Part shown: piece by piece, positions 1-6,602 of the stretch
Layout of the letters: the number at the start of each line of letters is the position of its first letter
Position numbering within the stretch: the first letter of the stretch is position 1
Assembly (NCBI GenBank): GCA_036272735.1
Contig: DATAYF010000216.1
Location: forward strand, 1-12,205
DNA length: 12,205 nucleotides
Reading direction: 5' to 3'
Source of the DNA: DATAYF01 sp036272735
GTDB taxonomy: Bacteria; Chloroflexota; Ktedonobacteria; Ktedonobacterales; Ktedonobacteraceae
Position numbers and translations under genes: made by a program
Notes under the pieces: model-generated
What the model was told of the DNA's origin: nothing
The model's input: only the letters and a program-made list of their open reading frames with translations
The model's database searches: none

Positions 1-141
1 GTTGCCGGTGCGTTGGGAGGGGCGATAATGAAGCGCCTCTTTGAACTGGATTGGATCAGGCGCATCCCTTCGAATCGCGCGGTCCGTGTGACGGAGGAGG
101 GATGCAGTGCACTTATGAGGGAGTTTGGCCTTCAATGGTGA
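1..141 (+). CDS. ArsR-family HTH regulator, C-terminal fragment (5' end outside window)
   Basis: Frame 1 is open from the first base to a TGA at 139-141, giving 46 residues. The peptide has the run AGALGGAIMKRLFELDWIRR, then NRAVRVTEEG and a closing EFGLQW. This matches the C-terminal tail of winged-helix ArsR-type repressors, where an 'AGALGaaL..lLelgWirR' helix is followed by 'RAlrlTpeG...l...fGi'. The DNA-binding helix and any metal- or effector-binding residues lie upstream of the window, so the ligand cannot be read. The gene points toward the SDR gene, which is on the other strand, so the two are convergent and not an operon. The call rests on motif memory over a short fragment, but reading frame, composition and stop position all fit a real gene end. 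Confidence 0.72.
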   Translation, partial: VAGALGGAIMKRLFELDWIRRIPSNRAVRVTEEGCSALMREFGLQW

Positions 142-218
142 CAGGGAGAGAGGATACCTCACTGGTACTGGTTACCGGCACACGGCATGAGAATTCCATC
201 ATAACTCCGAAATGAAAT

Positions 219-236
219 CAGGGTTTCTCAAAAGTC
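219..236 (+). repeat. Solitary ISAs1-type terminal inverted repeat (third copy)
   Basis: The 18-mer cagggtttctcaaaagtc differs at one base from the left end of the IS at 1272-1289 and at one base from the reverse complement of its right end at 2567-2584. It has the same orientation as the left end. Flanking bases on either side do not match the IS interior, so this is an isolated end and not a longer IS fragment. A 17/18 match is very unlikely by chance in 12 kb. Confidence 0.75.
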
Positions 237-290
237 AAGAAGCACGTGGTTGACACAACGTATCTCAGTTCCGCTCCTACATATCAGGGA

Positions 291-322
291 GGCAGCGGAC
301 GAAGTTCACGACGTCCACTGCC
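291..322. terminator. Candidate hairpin terminator after the SDR gene
   Basis: GGCAG at 291-295 pairs with CTGCC at 318-322, and GGACG at 297-301 pairs with CGTCC at 312-316. One c/a mismatch separates the two stems and the loop is 10 nt. It lies about 40 bases beyond the stop of the minus-strand SDR gene and between it and the convergent ArsR gene. No T-run follows on the minus strand, so terminator function is an inference. Confidence 0.4.
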
Positions 323-363
323 TAAATAATGATTAGAAGTCATTTGTGAGACTGTAAGGTATT

Positions 364-1182
364 TTATGATTTGTGCAGGCGTAGGCGATAGAGCTTGTTA
401 TTGTTGATGTGGTGGGCTTGTTCGATGAGGGTGTCCAGGTTATCGTAGACGGAGATAAGGGTGCCTGAGAGAGAGTTGGCTTCTCCACTGATGAGGCGTG
501 TAATCAGGTGAGCGGCTTGTGAGGCGGGGACTTGGGTTTCGGCGTAGATGGTGCGAAATTCAGGGACCCAGCGTTGGCCGACGGGTGAGTTAATGAGGTG
601 ATCAGCCATCTCGGTGCGTACAGAACCGGGATGGATAGCGAAGGTGTAGATGCCAGTGTCCTGCAAGGAGAGCATCAGGCTTTCGGTGAAACGGGTCACG
701 GCAGCTTTGGAACTGCTGTAGGCGGAGGAGTAGGGGCGTGGTTCGTTGCCGGCGTTGCTTGAGATGTTGATGATATAGCCATGCTTTTGAGCGAGCATAG
801 TGGGGAGGACGGCGCGTGAGCAGAGGAAGGTACTGCGGAGGTTGGTTTCGATATCGCTCCACCAGAGGTCGGGATCAATCTCCCAGATGGGGCCGATGGT
901 GTGGTGGCTCCCGGCATTGTTGATCAGGATGGAGACGGGGCCGAATTGGGTTAAGATGGTCTGGAGCAGGCTGAATACGGCCTGCTGGTCGGTGACGTCG
1001 GCGGTGATGGGGAGGGCTGTGCCACCGTTTTGAGTGATCAGATCGGCCGTTTTCTGTAGGTCTGGAAGTGAGCGGGCAACGAGGGCGACCTGGATGCCTT
1101 GCTGGGCAAGTTCGAGTGCGATGGCGCGACCGATGCCACGACTGGCACCGGTGATGAGTGCGGTTTGGGGAGTAGGGTGCAT
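364..1182 (-). CDS. SDR-family NAD(P)-dependent oxidoreductase
   Basis: This 272-residue protein is a classical short-chain dehydrogenase/reductase with a Rossmann fold. The dinucleotide-binding TGASRGIG is at residues 11-18, an Asp-Val pair at 62-63, and NNAG at 88-91. The catalytic set reads Asn114, Ser142 (in INISSNAG), Tyr155 and Lys159 (YSSSK). The PGSVRTEM stretch after the active site is typical of the family. An Arg at the end of the second strand (VAR, residue 37) hints at NADP(H) preference. SDR enzymes of this type reduce or oxidise alcohol/carbonyl substrates in the cytoplasm; the substrate cannot be told from sequence. The start ATG at 1182 sits just before the first strand, and no strong Shine-Dalgarno is visible. 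The gene ends about 90 bases from the ISAs1 element on the same strand and is enclosed by IS-type ends (219 and 2584), so it may be a passenger gene. The length is usual for the family. Confidence 0.9.
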   Translation of the reverse strand: MHPTPQTALITGASRGIGRAIALELAQQGIQVALVARSLPDLQKTADLITQNGGTALPITADVTDQQAVFSLLQTILTQFGPVSILINNAGSHHTIGPIWEIDPDLWWSDIETNLRSTFLCSRAVLPTMLAQKHGYIINISSNAGNEPRPYSSAYSSSKAAVTRFTESLMLSLQDTGIYTFAIHPGSVRTEMADHLINSPVGQRWVPEFRTIYAETQVPASQAAHLITRLISGEANSLSGTLISVYDNLDTLIEQAHHINNNKLYRLRLHKS

Positions 1183-1280
1183 GGTTGGGTTGTCTCATTT
1201 CTTTATGGATTGGGTATAAGGGTATTATGTCATGCTATTAGTGGTTTGGCGAGGTAATACCATCTGAGAAACAGGGTTTC

Positions 1281-2141
1281 TTAAAAGTCCTGATACAACC
1301 AGGGAAGGGCCTCCTCTGGATGAAAAGCGAACCGACGGAGTTGCCGGGCCACCGTAGAAACCTGATGCAGCTGCATTAAGGACAGGACCACCGTGTTAAG
1401 GACCGCCAGCATTTCCATCACCGGAATGCAACGCACGCGGCACCGGTCTTCCCCTAACAGGGCATCCCGACGCCAGTGGAGATGATTCTCCACCTTCCAA
1501 TGCGCTCGAATATAGCTGAGAAGACGCTGCGGCGGGCAGCGATGCTGGGAGAGCGTGGTCAATCCATACCGAACTTCGCAACTCTGCTTCCCTTTGATGG
1601 TTCGTTCGCGCTGTAAACGAAAGACTTGCCCAATCTCTCCCCAGTCCTGAAAAAACAAGCCGTTGAGATCTGGGCTGGTCAGGATCGATCGACGCTCCAG
1701 GCGACCATGACCTTTTTCGAGCTGGCTATGCGCTTGCCATGTCCGTCGATCTGCCTGGGGATCTTCAAAAAATAGTTCGAGATCCCTGAGAGCGCCCGGC
1801 GTATTCTTCTTGATGATGCGAATGACCTCGCCTTCCGCACGCTTGATCAGCCGTGGCAGCTCATGATAGCTTTGTGCTGCATCCGCTGTGATCACTCGGC
1901 CTTTACAGGTGATCTCGGTCAAGAAAGGTTTGAGCGCCCCGACTTCATTGGTCTTGGTCCCGATGGGGATCTGTTGGAGCGCGACTCCGGTTTCTGCTTC
2001 GTAAATATGGAGCAGATGTTGCTGTGGTTGCTGTGGTTGCTCTCCTCCATAGGCTTGCTCCCCCGTACTTTTGAGTGTTTTGCCATCGATGGCCAGGTGG
2101 ACGTGTCGCTCATCGGGCTGGCCTCCTGGGACAGAAGCCAT
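1281..2141 (-). pseudogene. ISAs1 transposase, catalytic part (downstream of in-frame TAG)
   Basis: This 286-residue frame carries the DDE transposase core: first Asp in HLAIDGKTLKS, second Asp in VITADAAQSY, and the Glu in HWKVENHLHW followed by LLGEDRCRVR, the usual ISAs1/H-repeat signature. It starts at an ATG immediately after the TAG that ends the upstream N-terminal half, in the same frame. The original product was therefore one protein of about 401 residues. The residue lost was probably Trp (TGG to TAG), because ISAs1 proteins commonly have an 'FRRW' segment here. A 9-bp tandem repeat at 2019-2042 encodes a Gln/Pro-rich stretch. The TAGATG arrangement might allow some restart of translation, but the simplest reading is a nonsense mutation that inactivates the transposase. 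Confidence 0.8.
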
Positions 2142-2486
2142 CTAGCGCACGAACCAGGCGGCAAGATGCGCATCGACTTGTTGACTGTCTAAGCGTGCTA
2201 GAACAAAGCTGTAGGTATTGGCACACGGCATGCGTTTCCACTCCAGACCCACGCTCGCGCGAATCGCTGCCTCCTGATCCTTTGCCCACTCGCTGACCGC
2301 CAGGACGCTGCTCATTCCCGCCAGTTTGGCCCACACCAACACCAGCAAGATCCCTGCAAGCTCATATCGCTTTCCTCGCGCTTTTCGCCCATCGGTCAAT
2401 TGGTGACAGATCTCATGCAAAGATGGGAGTTGGTCGGTGGTGGGGACTTCCCTCTTGTTTTCTTTCAACAATGCTGTATAGTCCAT
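2142..2486 (-). pseudogene. ISAs1 transposase, N-terminal domain (ends at premature TAG)
   Basis: This is 114 residues of the ISAs1-type N-terminal 'DDE_Tnp_1-associated' region: LHEICHQLTDGRKARGKRYE, then LVLVWAKLAGMSSVLAVSEW and a segment ending LAAWFVR before the stop. It has a good start: ATG at 2486 with AGGAG nine bases upstream. The stop TAG (2142-2144) is directly followed, in frame, by the ATG of the catalytic half. On its own this part lacks every catalytic residue, so it cannot transpose the element. The rest of both halves is undamaged, which points to a recent mutation. Confidence 0.8.
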
Positions 2487-2566
2487 CGTGAGTCGCTCCT
2501 AGAATGCTTTGGGTTTTTGAGTACCTGCATTCTACTGGATTGACTCTTCTTTTTCACCTCTCATCC

Positions 2567-2584
2567 GACTTTTGAGAAGCCCTG
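2567..2584 (-). repeat. Right terminal inverted repeat of the ISAs1 element
   Basis: gacttttgagaagccctg is the reverse complement of the element's left end with two mismatches, and of the solitary copy at 219-236 with one mismatch. About 80 bases separate it from the transposase start. Confidence 0.8.
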
Positions 2585-2602
2585 GTCATCAACAAGGAAG
2601 AG

Positions 2603-2631
2603 TTGGCGCTACCCAAGGGTTATGTTATACT
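2603..2631 (+). promoter_or_regulatory. Candidate sigma-70-type promoter for the phosphoribosyltransferase gene
   Basis: TTGGCG (2603-2608) and TATACT (2626-2631) are separated by exactly 17 bases; they match 4/6 and 5/6 of the consensus -35 and -10. Transcription would begin near 2638, only about 55 bases outside the IS end, leaving a leader of about 250 nt before the GTG at 2891. Confidence 0.5.
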
Positions 2632-2639
2632 TGGGGAAG

Positions 2640-2890
2640 GCCAAACTTTTTTGTGTAAACGCTATCGTTTGTGTTTACTATCTACATTCATTGCTCTCGA
2701 TAATACGCAATAGAGAGAGCAAAAAGGCCCGTTACCCTGGTGCGGCAGAGGATACTCTTTACTGAATATAGGCAAGAGGACCGCACGTTTGACTTGTCTA
2801 TCCTTTTGACAAAGGAAGTACGAAGTAAAGAAAGGAGGCGGTGCTTTCTCCTCATACCATAATCGAAGGAGAGGCACTGCAACGTGAGAA
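2640..2890 (+). promoter_or_regulatory. Structured 5' leader with a hairpin over the Shine-Dalgarno
   Basis: This stretch has no convincing gene. It holds several hairpins: GTAAAC/GTTTAC (2655-2660 with 2673-2678), which competes with AAACG/CGTTT; TTGCTCTC/GAGAGCAA (2691-2698 with 2715-2722); and a strong one at 2838-2880. In the last, GCGGTGC pairs with GCACTGC (one G-U) and TCTCCT (2847-2852) pairs with AGGAGA (2867-2872). The second arm contains the best Shine-Dalgarno, AAGGAG (2866-2871), so pairing would hide it. This suggests translational or attenuation control. The regulator or ligand is not recognisable. Confidence 0.4.
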
Positions 2891-3562
2891 GTGGCAAAAG
2901 AGCAGTCTCTAGACAATCTGTGGTTGGCACAAATCCTTTTTGATCTTGGTGGGATCAAATTTGGTAATTTTACGGTGAGCGAATCCGCAGTAAGCTCGCC
3001 GGTCTTTATCAACCCCAAGGTCCTGATTAGCCATCCCACTGCACTGCGTGTCGCCAGCAAGTTGATGCAGCAAGAAATCAACCTGGCGCAATCATTGCGA
3101 CGCCCGCGCGTCCATCCCTTTAATGTCGTCGCTGGTGTGCCGGTCGGAGGACTTCTGCTGGCTTGCGCGTACTCCCTGGAAACCAACATCCCTTTAACCT
3201 ACGCCCGTATTCGCCCAGAAGGTACCGGCAAGCGTGGCATCGAGGGCCGCTTTACTCCTGGCGATACCGCTCTAATTGTTGACGACCTGATTACACGCGG
3301 CGGCAGCGTGCTAGAAACAGCATCGCTACTTGAAGAAAATGGCCTGATGGTCAAAGACGTGATCGTGCTGGTTGACCGCGAACATGGCGCGGCCGAACGG
3401 CTCAGGCGCCGTGGCTACAATTTGATGAGCATTCTCAAACTGGACATCATGCTCAATCACTACATGTCCAGAGGACTCATCTCCGAAGAGACCTACCGCC
3501 TATGCGCTGACTACTTGCGTAGCAAGCAGATCGAGAACAACGACGCTTTAGAGGAAGCCTAG
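2891..3562 (+). CDS. pyrE: Orotate phosphoribosyltransferase-like protein
   Basis: This 223-residue type I phosphoribosyltransferase is close in size to OPRT, which joins orotate to PRPP to give OMP in pyrimidine synthesis in the cytoplasm. The N-terminus has an OPRT-like hood (LGGIKFGNFTVSE, then SSPVFINPK), followed by VAGVPVGGLLLA (80-91). The PRPP loop ALIVDDLITRGGSV is at 127-140 with the paired Asp and GGS. The flexible loop reads RPEGTGKRGIEG (108-119). It keeps GTG-K and IEG but is shorter and lacks the first Lys and the K-x-H pattern of typical OPRT. Activity or substrate may therefore differ. The start is GTG 2891, because a TGA lies two codons upstream in frame; the AAGGAG is 19 bases away, which is too far for normal use. 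The downstream gene is convergent, so it is probably transcribed alone from its own promoter. Confidence 0.82.
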   Translation: MAKEQSLDNLWLAQILFDLGGIKFGNFTVSESAVSSPVFINPKVLISHPTALRVASKLMQQEINLAQSLRRPRVHPFNVVAGVPVGGLLLACAYSLETNIPLTYARIRPEGTGKRGIEGRFTPGDTALIVDDLITRGGSVLETASLLEENGLMVKDVIVLVDREHGAAERLRRRGYNLMSILKLDIMLNHYMSRGLISEETYRLCADYLRSKQIENNDALEEA

Positions 3563-3602
3563 CCTGGCTTGCGTGGTCCCTCATGGCACGAGTTACAACA
3601 AG

Positions 3603-3642
3603 CGAAAAGGGCAACATTCCGCGTGGGAATGCTGCCCTTTCG
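3603..3642. terminator. Bidirectional hairpin terminator between pyrE-like gene and slipin
   Basis: Bases 3606-3620 pair with 3626-3640: AAAGGGCAACATTCC against GGAATGCTGCCCTTT, with one A/C mismatch and a 5-nt loop. A-rich bases on the left and T-rich bases on the right of the stem serve either strand. It lies 40 bases after the phosphoribosyltransferase stop and about 15 bases beyond the convergent slipin stop, so it probably ends both transcripts. Confidence 0.75.
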
Positions 3643-3655
3643 ACATGGAAGCCAA

Positions 3656-4504
3656 CTATTCTGACCGTAGTGGTTGCGCTGGCGGTACCGGTTGCGCATT
3701 GTTCGTATGGCCGCCATCGTACAATGGCTGGCTAGCGGACTCCGTGCTCTTATTCATCGCCTTCAACATCGGCTCGATCAAGTCCATAGGCAGCGGGAAA
3801 ATGATGGTCGAGTTTTTCTCAACGGCAATTTCAGTCAACGTTTGTAAGTAGCGCAATTGCAGCGCGCCTGGCTCCGTAGCAATCACGCCAGCAGCTCGCG
3901 CCAACTGCGTAGAGGCCTGCCACTCACCTTCAGCGTGAATGATCTTCGCCCGCTTCTCACGCTCTGCCTCGGCCTGCTTCGCCATTGCACGCTGCATGGT
4001 CGAGGGAAGTTCGACATCCTTAATCTCGACAGCCGTGACCTTCACACCCCAGCGCTCGGTGTACTCATCAATAATCGCTTGCAGATCCTGGTTGACCTTG
4101 ACGCGCTGCGACAGCAATTGATCAAGATCCGATTGACCCAAAACGTTACGCAGGGTGGTCTGACCAATCTGGGTGGTCGCTTGCACGTAATTAAAGACGT
4201 TGACGACCGCCGACGACGGATCGACCACATAGAAGTACAGCACGGCCGTGACCTTGATGGTGACGTTATCGCGCGTGATCACCTCTTGCGGCGGTACGGT
4301 CAGCGTCACGATACGCAGATCGACGCGCATCATGCGGGTAATAATGGGTGGAACCCAGAAGACGCCCGGTCCCTTGGCTCCCGACAGACGACCAAGAATA
4401 AAGATGACGCCACGTTCGTACTGCTGCACAATACGAATGCCCGATAGCAGGAACAGGATCACGATAATAATAATCGCGATCAACACCACAATAAGCCCGT
4501 TCAT
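3656..4504 (-). CDS. Slipin / stomatin-like SPFH (band 7) membrane protein
   Basis: The protein has 282 residues: a single N-terminal membrane helix (about 4-22, IVVLIAIIIIVILFLL), then a band 7 domain opening GIRIVQQYERGVIFILGRLSG. The signature VPPQEVITRDNVTIKV, a D-PSSAV segment and LPSTMQRAMAKQAEAEREKR are standard for prokaryotic slipins. The Ala/Glu-rich stretch after that should form the oligomerising coiled coil. Slipins form membrane scaffolds and are partners and, in the archaeal pair, substrates of NfeD-type proteases. I chose ATG 4504 because AAAGGAGG stands six bases before it; the ATG at 4510 would touch the Shine-Dalgarno. It follows nfeD on the same strand with a gap of about 40 bases, so the two are almost surely co-transcribed. 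A Ser/Gln/Pro-rich tail is at the C-terminus. A hairpin terminator follows. Confidence 0.93.
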   Translation of the reverse strand: MNGLIVVLIAIIIIVILFLLSGIRIVQQYERGVIFILGRLSGAKGPGVFWVPPIITRMMRVDLRIVTLTVPPQEVITRDNVTIKVTAVLYFYVVDPSSAVVNVFNYVQATTQIGQTTLRNVLGQSDLDQLLSQRVKVNQDLQAIIDEYTERWGVKVTAVEIKDVELPSTMQRAMAKQAEAEREKRAKIIHAEGEWQASTQLARAAGVIATEPGALQLRYLQTLTEIAVEKNSTIIFPLPMDLIEPMLKAMNKSTESASQPLYDGGHTNNAQPVPPAQPLRSE

Positions 4505-4543
4505 GAACATCCTCCTTTAGTAAGGATAAGACCTGAGCTTGAT

Positions 4544-5944
4544 TTATTTAAGAATAGGATCGTGTCGGCCTGGCAACACCGGATGAATAGGTATCGGCTG
4601 TACGTGTAGTCGTAAGCCCTGGACAGCGGTAATCACCAGCACGGTGCCTGGATCAACCTCTCTTGATGGATCGTTGAGAATGGCGGCCCAATTTTCACCA
4701 CCATAGCTGACGCGCCCTTCTGGTAACAACGGAGTCAGCGCCGTAACCTTCGCGCCGATCATGCTTTCTACCCCCGTGGTCACGCGCAAACGCCTGGACC
4801 GCAACATAAATGTAACAATCGTCAATCCCAGGACGCCAATACATCCACTCACTATATAGACGACGAGCGGGTTGATCTTTGGTCCCTCAGGTGCGCCACC
4901 ATTGAAGAACAGCAGCGACCCCACAACCAGCGAAACCACCGCGCCAATCGTCAAAACCCCATGGGTTGGTACACGGACATCGAGCACGAGCAAGACAAAG
5001 GCCAGCCCCATTAACGCCAGACCCGCCCAGTTAGGCGCGAGCGAACCAGCAGTCAGCAAGAAGAGCAGCAACGCGATGGCACCCGTAACCCCCGGCAAGA
5101 TGGCACCAGGATGGGACACTTCGATATAAATGCCGATCATGGCGACCACGAAGAGGATAAAGGCCACGTTGGGATCTAGCAGAAAACCATAGAACTGATC
5201 TACCAGCGTCGCATTTTCCGTCTGTACGCTGGCACCGGCTGTCTGCAACGTGATTGTTTGGCCCGAAGCGAGCTTAATGGTACGCCCATTCACGTTATCG
5301 AGCAGCGTAGGCAGGCTCGCGGCACTGTGACCACCCAGGTCCACGATGTGATCGTTGAGCGCAGTCACGTCGTCGTACGATTTCGCCTGAGTGACCATGG
5401 ACGTTGCCAGCGGCACGTTGCGCCCATAGCGGGTTTGCAGTCCTGTCATGGCGGCCGTCAAATCATTCTCGATTTTTGCTTTGAGTGTACTATCAATATT
5501 ACTACCCGTCGAGGTTACGGGACTCGATGCCCCGATTCTGGTCGTGGGGGCCATAGCCACGAGTGGCGCCGCCAGGGCGATGAACGCACCCGCCGAAGCA
5601 GCGCGACCACCTGTGGGCGATACGTACGAGATGATCGGGACGGTACTGGCAAGCTCCGCCTGCGTCATGGTTTTCATCGCGTCGATATCACCGCCAGGCG
5701 TGTCGATCTCGATCACCAGCGCCCGCGCACCATCATGCTCCGCCGTGTTGATCGCACGCGTCAGGACACGCTCCGAGACCTGCCCGATGTCATAGTTCAA
5801 CACCGTAACGTCCACGTGCGAGGATGCAGCACTGGCCGAGCGTACATTCATACAAAAAATGGCTATGAGAATAACAGGAAAGAGAAGACAAGGGAGCAAC
5901 AAAAAGCGTTTCCTTGCACTTGATTGTCGACGATGTGCAAACAT
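4544..5944 (-). CDS. nfeD: NfeD-type membrane serine protease (ClpP-like fold, Ser-Lys dyad)
   Basis: The protein has 466 residues. A signal anchor spans about 11-40 (basic RKR then a hydrophobic run ending SASAA). A ClpP-like protease domain (about 43-230) contains IDTPGGD (80-86), the nucleophile Ser117 in GRAASAGAFIA, and the general-base Lys at 155-157 before the YGRN segment; these fit the dyad known from archaeal NfeD homologues. Several membrane helices follow (about 255-395), then a C-terminal NfeD OB-fold domain (VESMIGAKVTAL through GRVSYGGENWAAIL, ending VTAVQGLRLHV). The full-length 'long NfeD' layout is intact. The protease cleaves hydrophobic C-terminal segments of its slipin partner in the archaeal system; here the slipin gene follows directly. 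I preferred ATG 5944, which has GGAG nine bases upstream, over GTG 5959, whose first five codons overlap that Shine-Dalgarno. Confidence 0.92.
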   Translation of the reverse strand: MFAHRRQSSARKRFLLLPCLLFPVILIAIFCMNVRSASAASSHVDVTVLNYDIGQVSERVLTRAINTAEHDGARALVIEIDTPGGDIDAMKTMTQAELASTVPIISYVSPTGGRAASAGAFIALAAPLVAMAPTTRIGASSPVTSTGSNIDSTLKAKIENDLTAAMTGLQTRYGRNVPLATSMVTQAKSYDDVTALNDHIVDLGGHSAASLPTLLDNVNGRTIKLASGQTITLQTAGASVQTENATLVDQFYGFLLDPNVAFILFVVAMIGIYIEVSHPGAILPGVTGAIALLLFLLTAGSLAPNWAGLALMGLAFVLLVLDVRVPTHGVLTIGAVVSLVVGSLLFFNGGAPEGPKINPLVVYIVSGCIGVLGLTIVTFMLRSRRLRVTTGVESMIGAKVTALTPLLPEGRVSYGGENWAAILNDPSREVDPGTVLVITAVQGLRLHVQPIPIHPVLPGRHDPILK

Positions 5945-6008
5945 AATGTGTTTCTCCACGCAGATCCTTCCGCACGCCTTCTATGACGACATTTCATAAA
6001 CCATCCCT

Positions 6009-6017
6009 ATCATAGCA
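6009..6017 (-). promoter_or_regulatory. Candidate extended -10 promoter of the nfeD-slipin operon
   Basis: On the minus strand this reads TGC-TATGAT, an extended -10 (TGn plus 5/6 of TATAAT). It lies about 65 bases upstream of the nfeD ATG at 5944 and just past the peroxiredoxin terminator. No clear -35 is seen. Confidence 0.4.
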
Positions 6018-6035
6018 CACCTGCACCAAAAATGG

Positions 6036-6105
6036 GGAAATCGCATAAGAAGCGGGATGGTAAAGGGCGGTCGCCCTTCATCATCCCGCTTCTTATGCGA
6101 TTTCC
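6036..6105. terminator. Very long hairpin terminator after the peroxiredoxin gene
   Basis: A perfect 24-bp arm pair (6036-6059 with 6082-6105, from GGAAATCGCATAAGAAGC to its complement) encloses a second perfect stem, AAGGGCG/CGCCCTT (6063-6069 with 6072-6078). The element begins nine bases beyond the minus-strand peroxiredoxin stop. It separates that gene from nfeD downstream on the same strand, so it most likely insulates the two transcription units. The stem is far longer than needed for a normal intrinsic terminator. Confidence 0.75.
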
Positions 6106-6113
6106 AGTAGCCA

Positions 6114-6602
6114 CTAGGCAATCTTACCCAACGCCTCGAAGAGATCGACATTATCGGGCATGTCGCCAGGTGTAGACGTAATCTCGATGTAGCGAATAAT
6201 CCCTGCTTTATCGATCACAAAAAGCGCACGCTCCGCCATACCCGCTGGATGACGCACGCCATACAGGTCTACTACCTGCCCTTGAGGATAAAAGTCGGAG
6301 AGCAACGGGAATGAGACGTTCATCGCTTCTCTCCACGCGTTCAAGGCATGCGTGCTATCCATGCTGATTGATACCACTTCGGTGTTCGCATTCTTGAAGC
6401 GCTTGATGTCGGCTTCGTATGATGGCAGTTGGGTCGAACAGACACCACTGAACGCGAAGGGCACAAAGGCCACAACGACGTTTTTCTTGCCGCGAAAATC
6501 GCTGAGATGCCACTCGTCCCGCGCCGCAGTGGTCAGCGTAAAATCTGGTGCGACATCACCAACCTTTAAGGTTTTGCTCTCTGTCCGGTTCTTACTGTCC
6601 AT
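6114..6602 (-). CDS. AhpE-like one-Cys peroxiredoxin
   Basis: This 162-residue thioredoxin-fold peroxidase reduces hydrogen peroxide, organic hydroperoxides or peroxynitrite in the cytoplasm. The opening LKVGDVAPDFTL and the active site VPFAFSGVCSTQLPSYE give Pro48, Ser52 (Ser in place of Thr) and the peroxidatic Cys55. FPLLSDFYPQG, YGV and the Arg in AERALFVID are family hallmarks and most resemble the AhpE subgroup. Cys55 is the only cysteine, so an external thiol must resolve it. I chose ATG 6602 because the peptide from there matches the family length; the frame is open for 46 more codons upstream, but that stretch is not peroxiredoxin-like. The Shine-Dalgarno is weak. A long hairpin follows the stop, and the gene is divergent from the GT87-like gene with 227 bases between them, which must hold both promoters. 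Confidence 0.92.
   Translation of the reverse strand: MDSKNRTESKTLKVGDVAPDFTLTTAARDEWHLSDFRGKKNVVVAFVPFAFSGVCSTQLPSYEADIKRFKNANTEVVSISMDSTHALNAWREAMNVSFPLLSDFYPQGQVVDLYGVRHPAGMAERALFVIDKAGIIRYIEITSTPGDMPDNVDLFEALGKIA

Larger units (their letters stand above)
1272..2584 (-). mobile_element. ISAs1-family insertion sequence, transposase interrupted by a stop
   Basis: The element is bounded by an 18-bp imperfect inverted repeat. The left end is cagggtttcttaaaagtc (1272-1289) and the right end is the complement of cagggcttctcaaaagtc (2567-2584), with two mismatches. It contains one transposase frame on the minus strand, and that frame's TAA at 1281-1283 lies inside the left repeat. The size of about 1.3 kb fits the ISAs1 family, also known as H-repeat elements. 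No 8-10 bp target duplication is visible: left flank ...atctgagaaa, right flank gtcatcaaca.... This suggests later rearrangement, or insertion linked to the solitary end at 219. Confidence 0.85.

Noticed and set aside
178..190. 13-base match ggcacacggcatg, also at 2220-2232 inside the ISAs1 transposase
   Set aside because: About one 13-base match is expected by chance in a window of this size, and flanking bases do not match.
2019..2042. Tandem 9-base repeat as a possible CRISPR or VNTR locus
   Set aside because: There are only two and a half units, in frame inside the transposase and encoding Gln/Pro; no spacers.
1262..2594. Target-site duplication around the ISAs1 element
   Set aside because: The ten bases on either side do not match (atctgagaaa versus gtcatcaaca), so none is reported.
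2841..2912. Possible leader peptide (GTG, 23 codons, stop TAG) upstream of and overlapping the pyrE-like start
   Set aside because: The purine run before it ends only two bases from the GTG, too close for a ribosome site, and the peptide has no codon run suggesting attenuation.
2662..3189. Minus-strand open frame covering the pyrE-like leader and 5' end
   Set aside because: Its peptide has no domain signal and it crosses the start of a well-supported gene on the other strand.
3857..4447. Long open frame on the plus strand across the slipin gene
   Set aside because: It is antisense to a gene with clear SPFH motifs, and its peptide is Arg/His/Leu-rich without any recognisable pattern, as expected for a shadow frame.
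5258..5923. Plus-strand open frame of 221 codons opposite nfeD
   Set aside because: It is Arg/His-rich low-quality translation opposite a gene whose protease motifs are intact.
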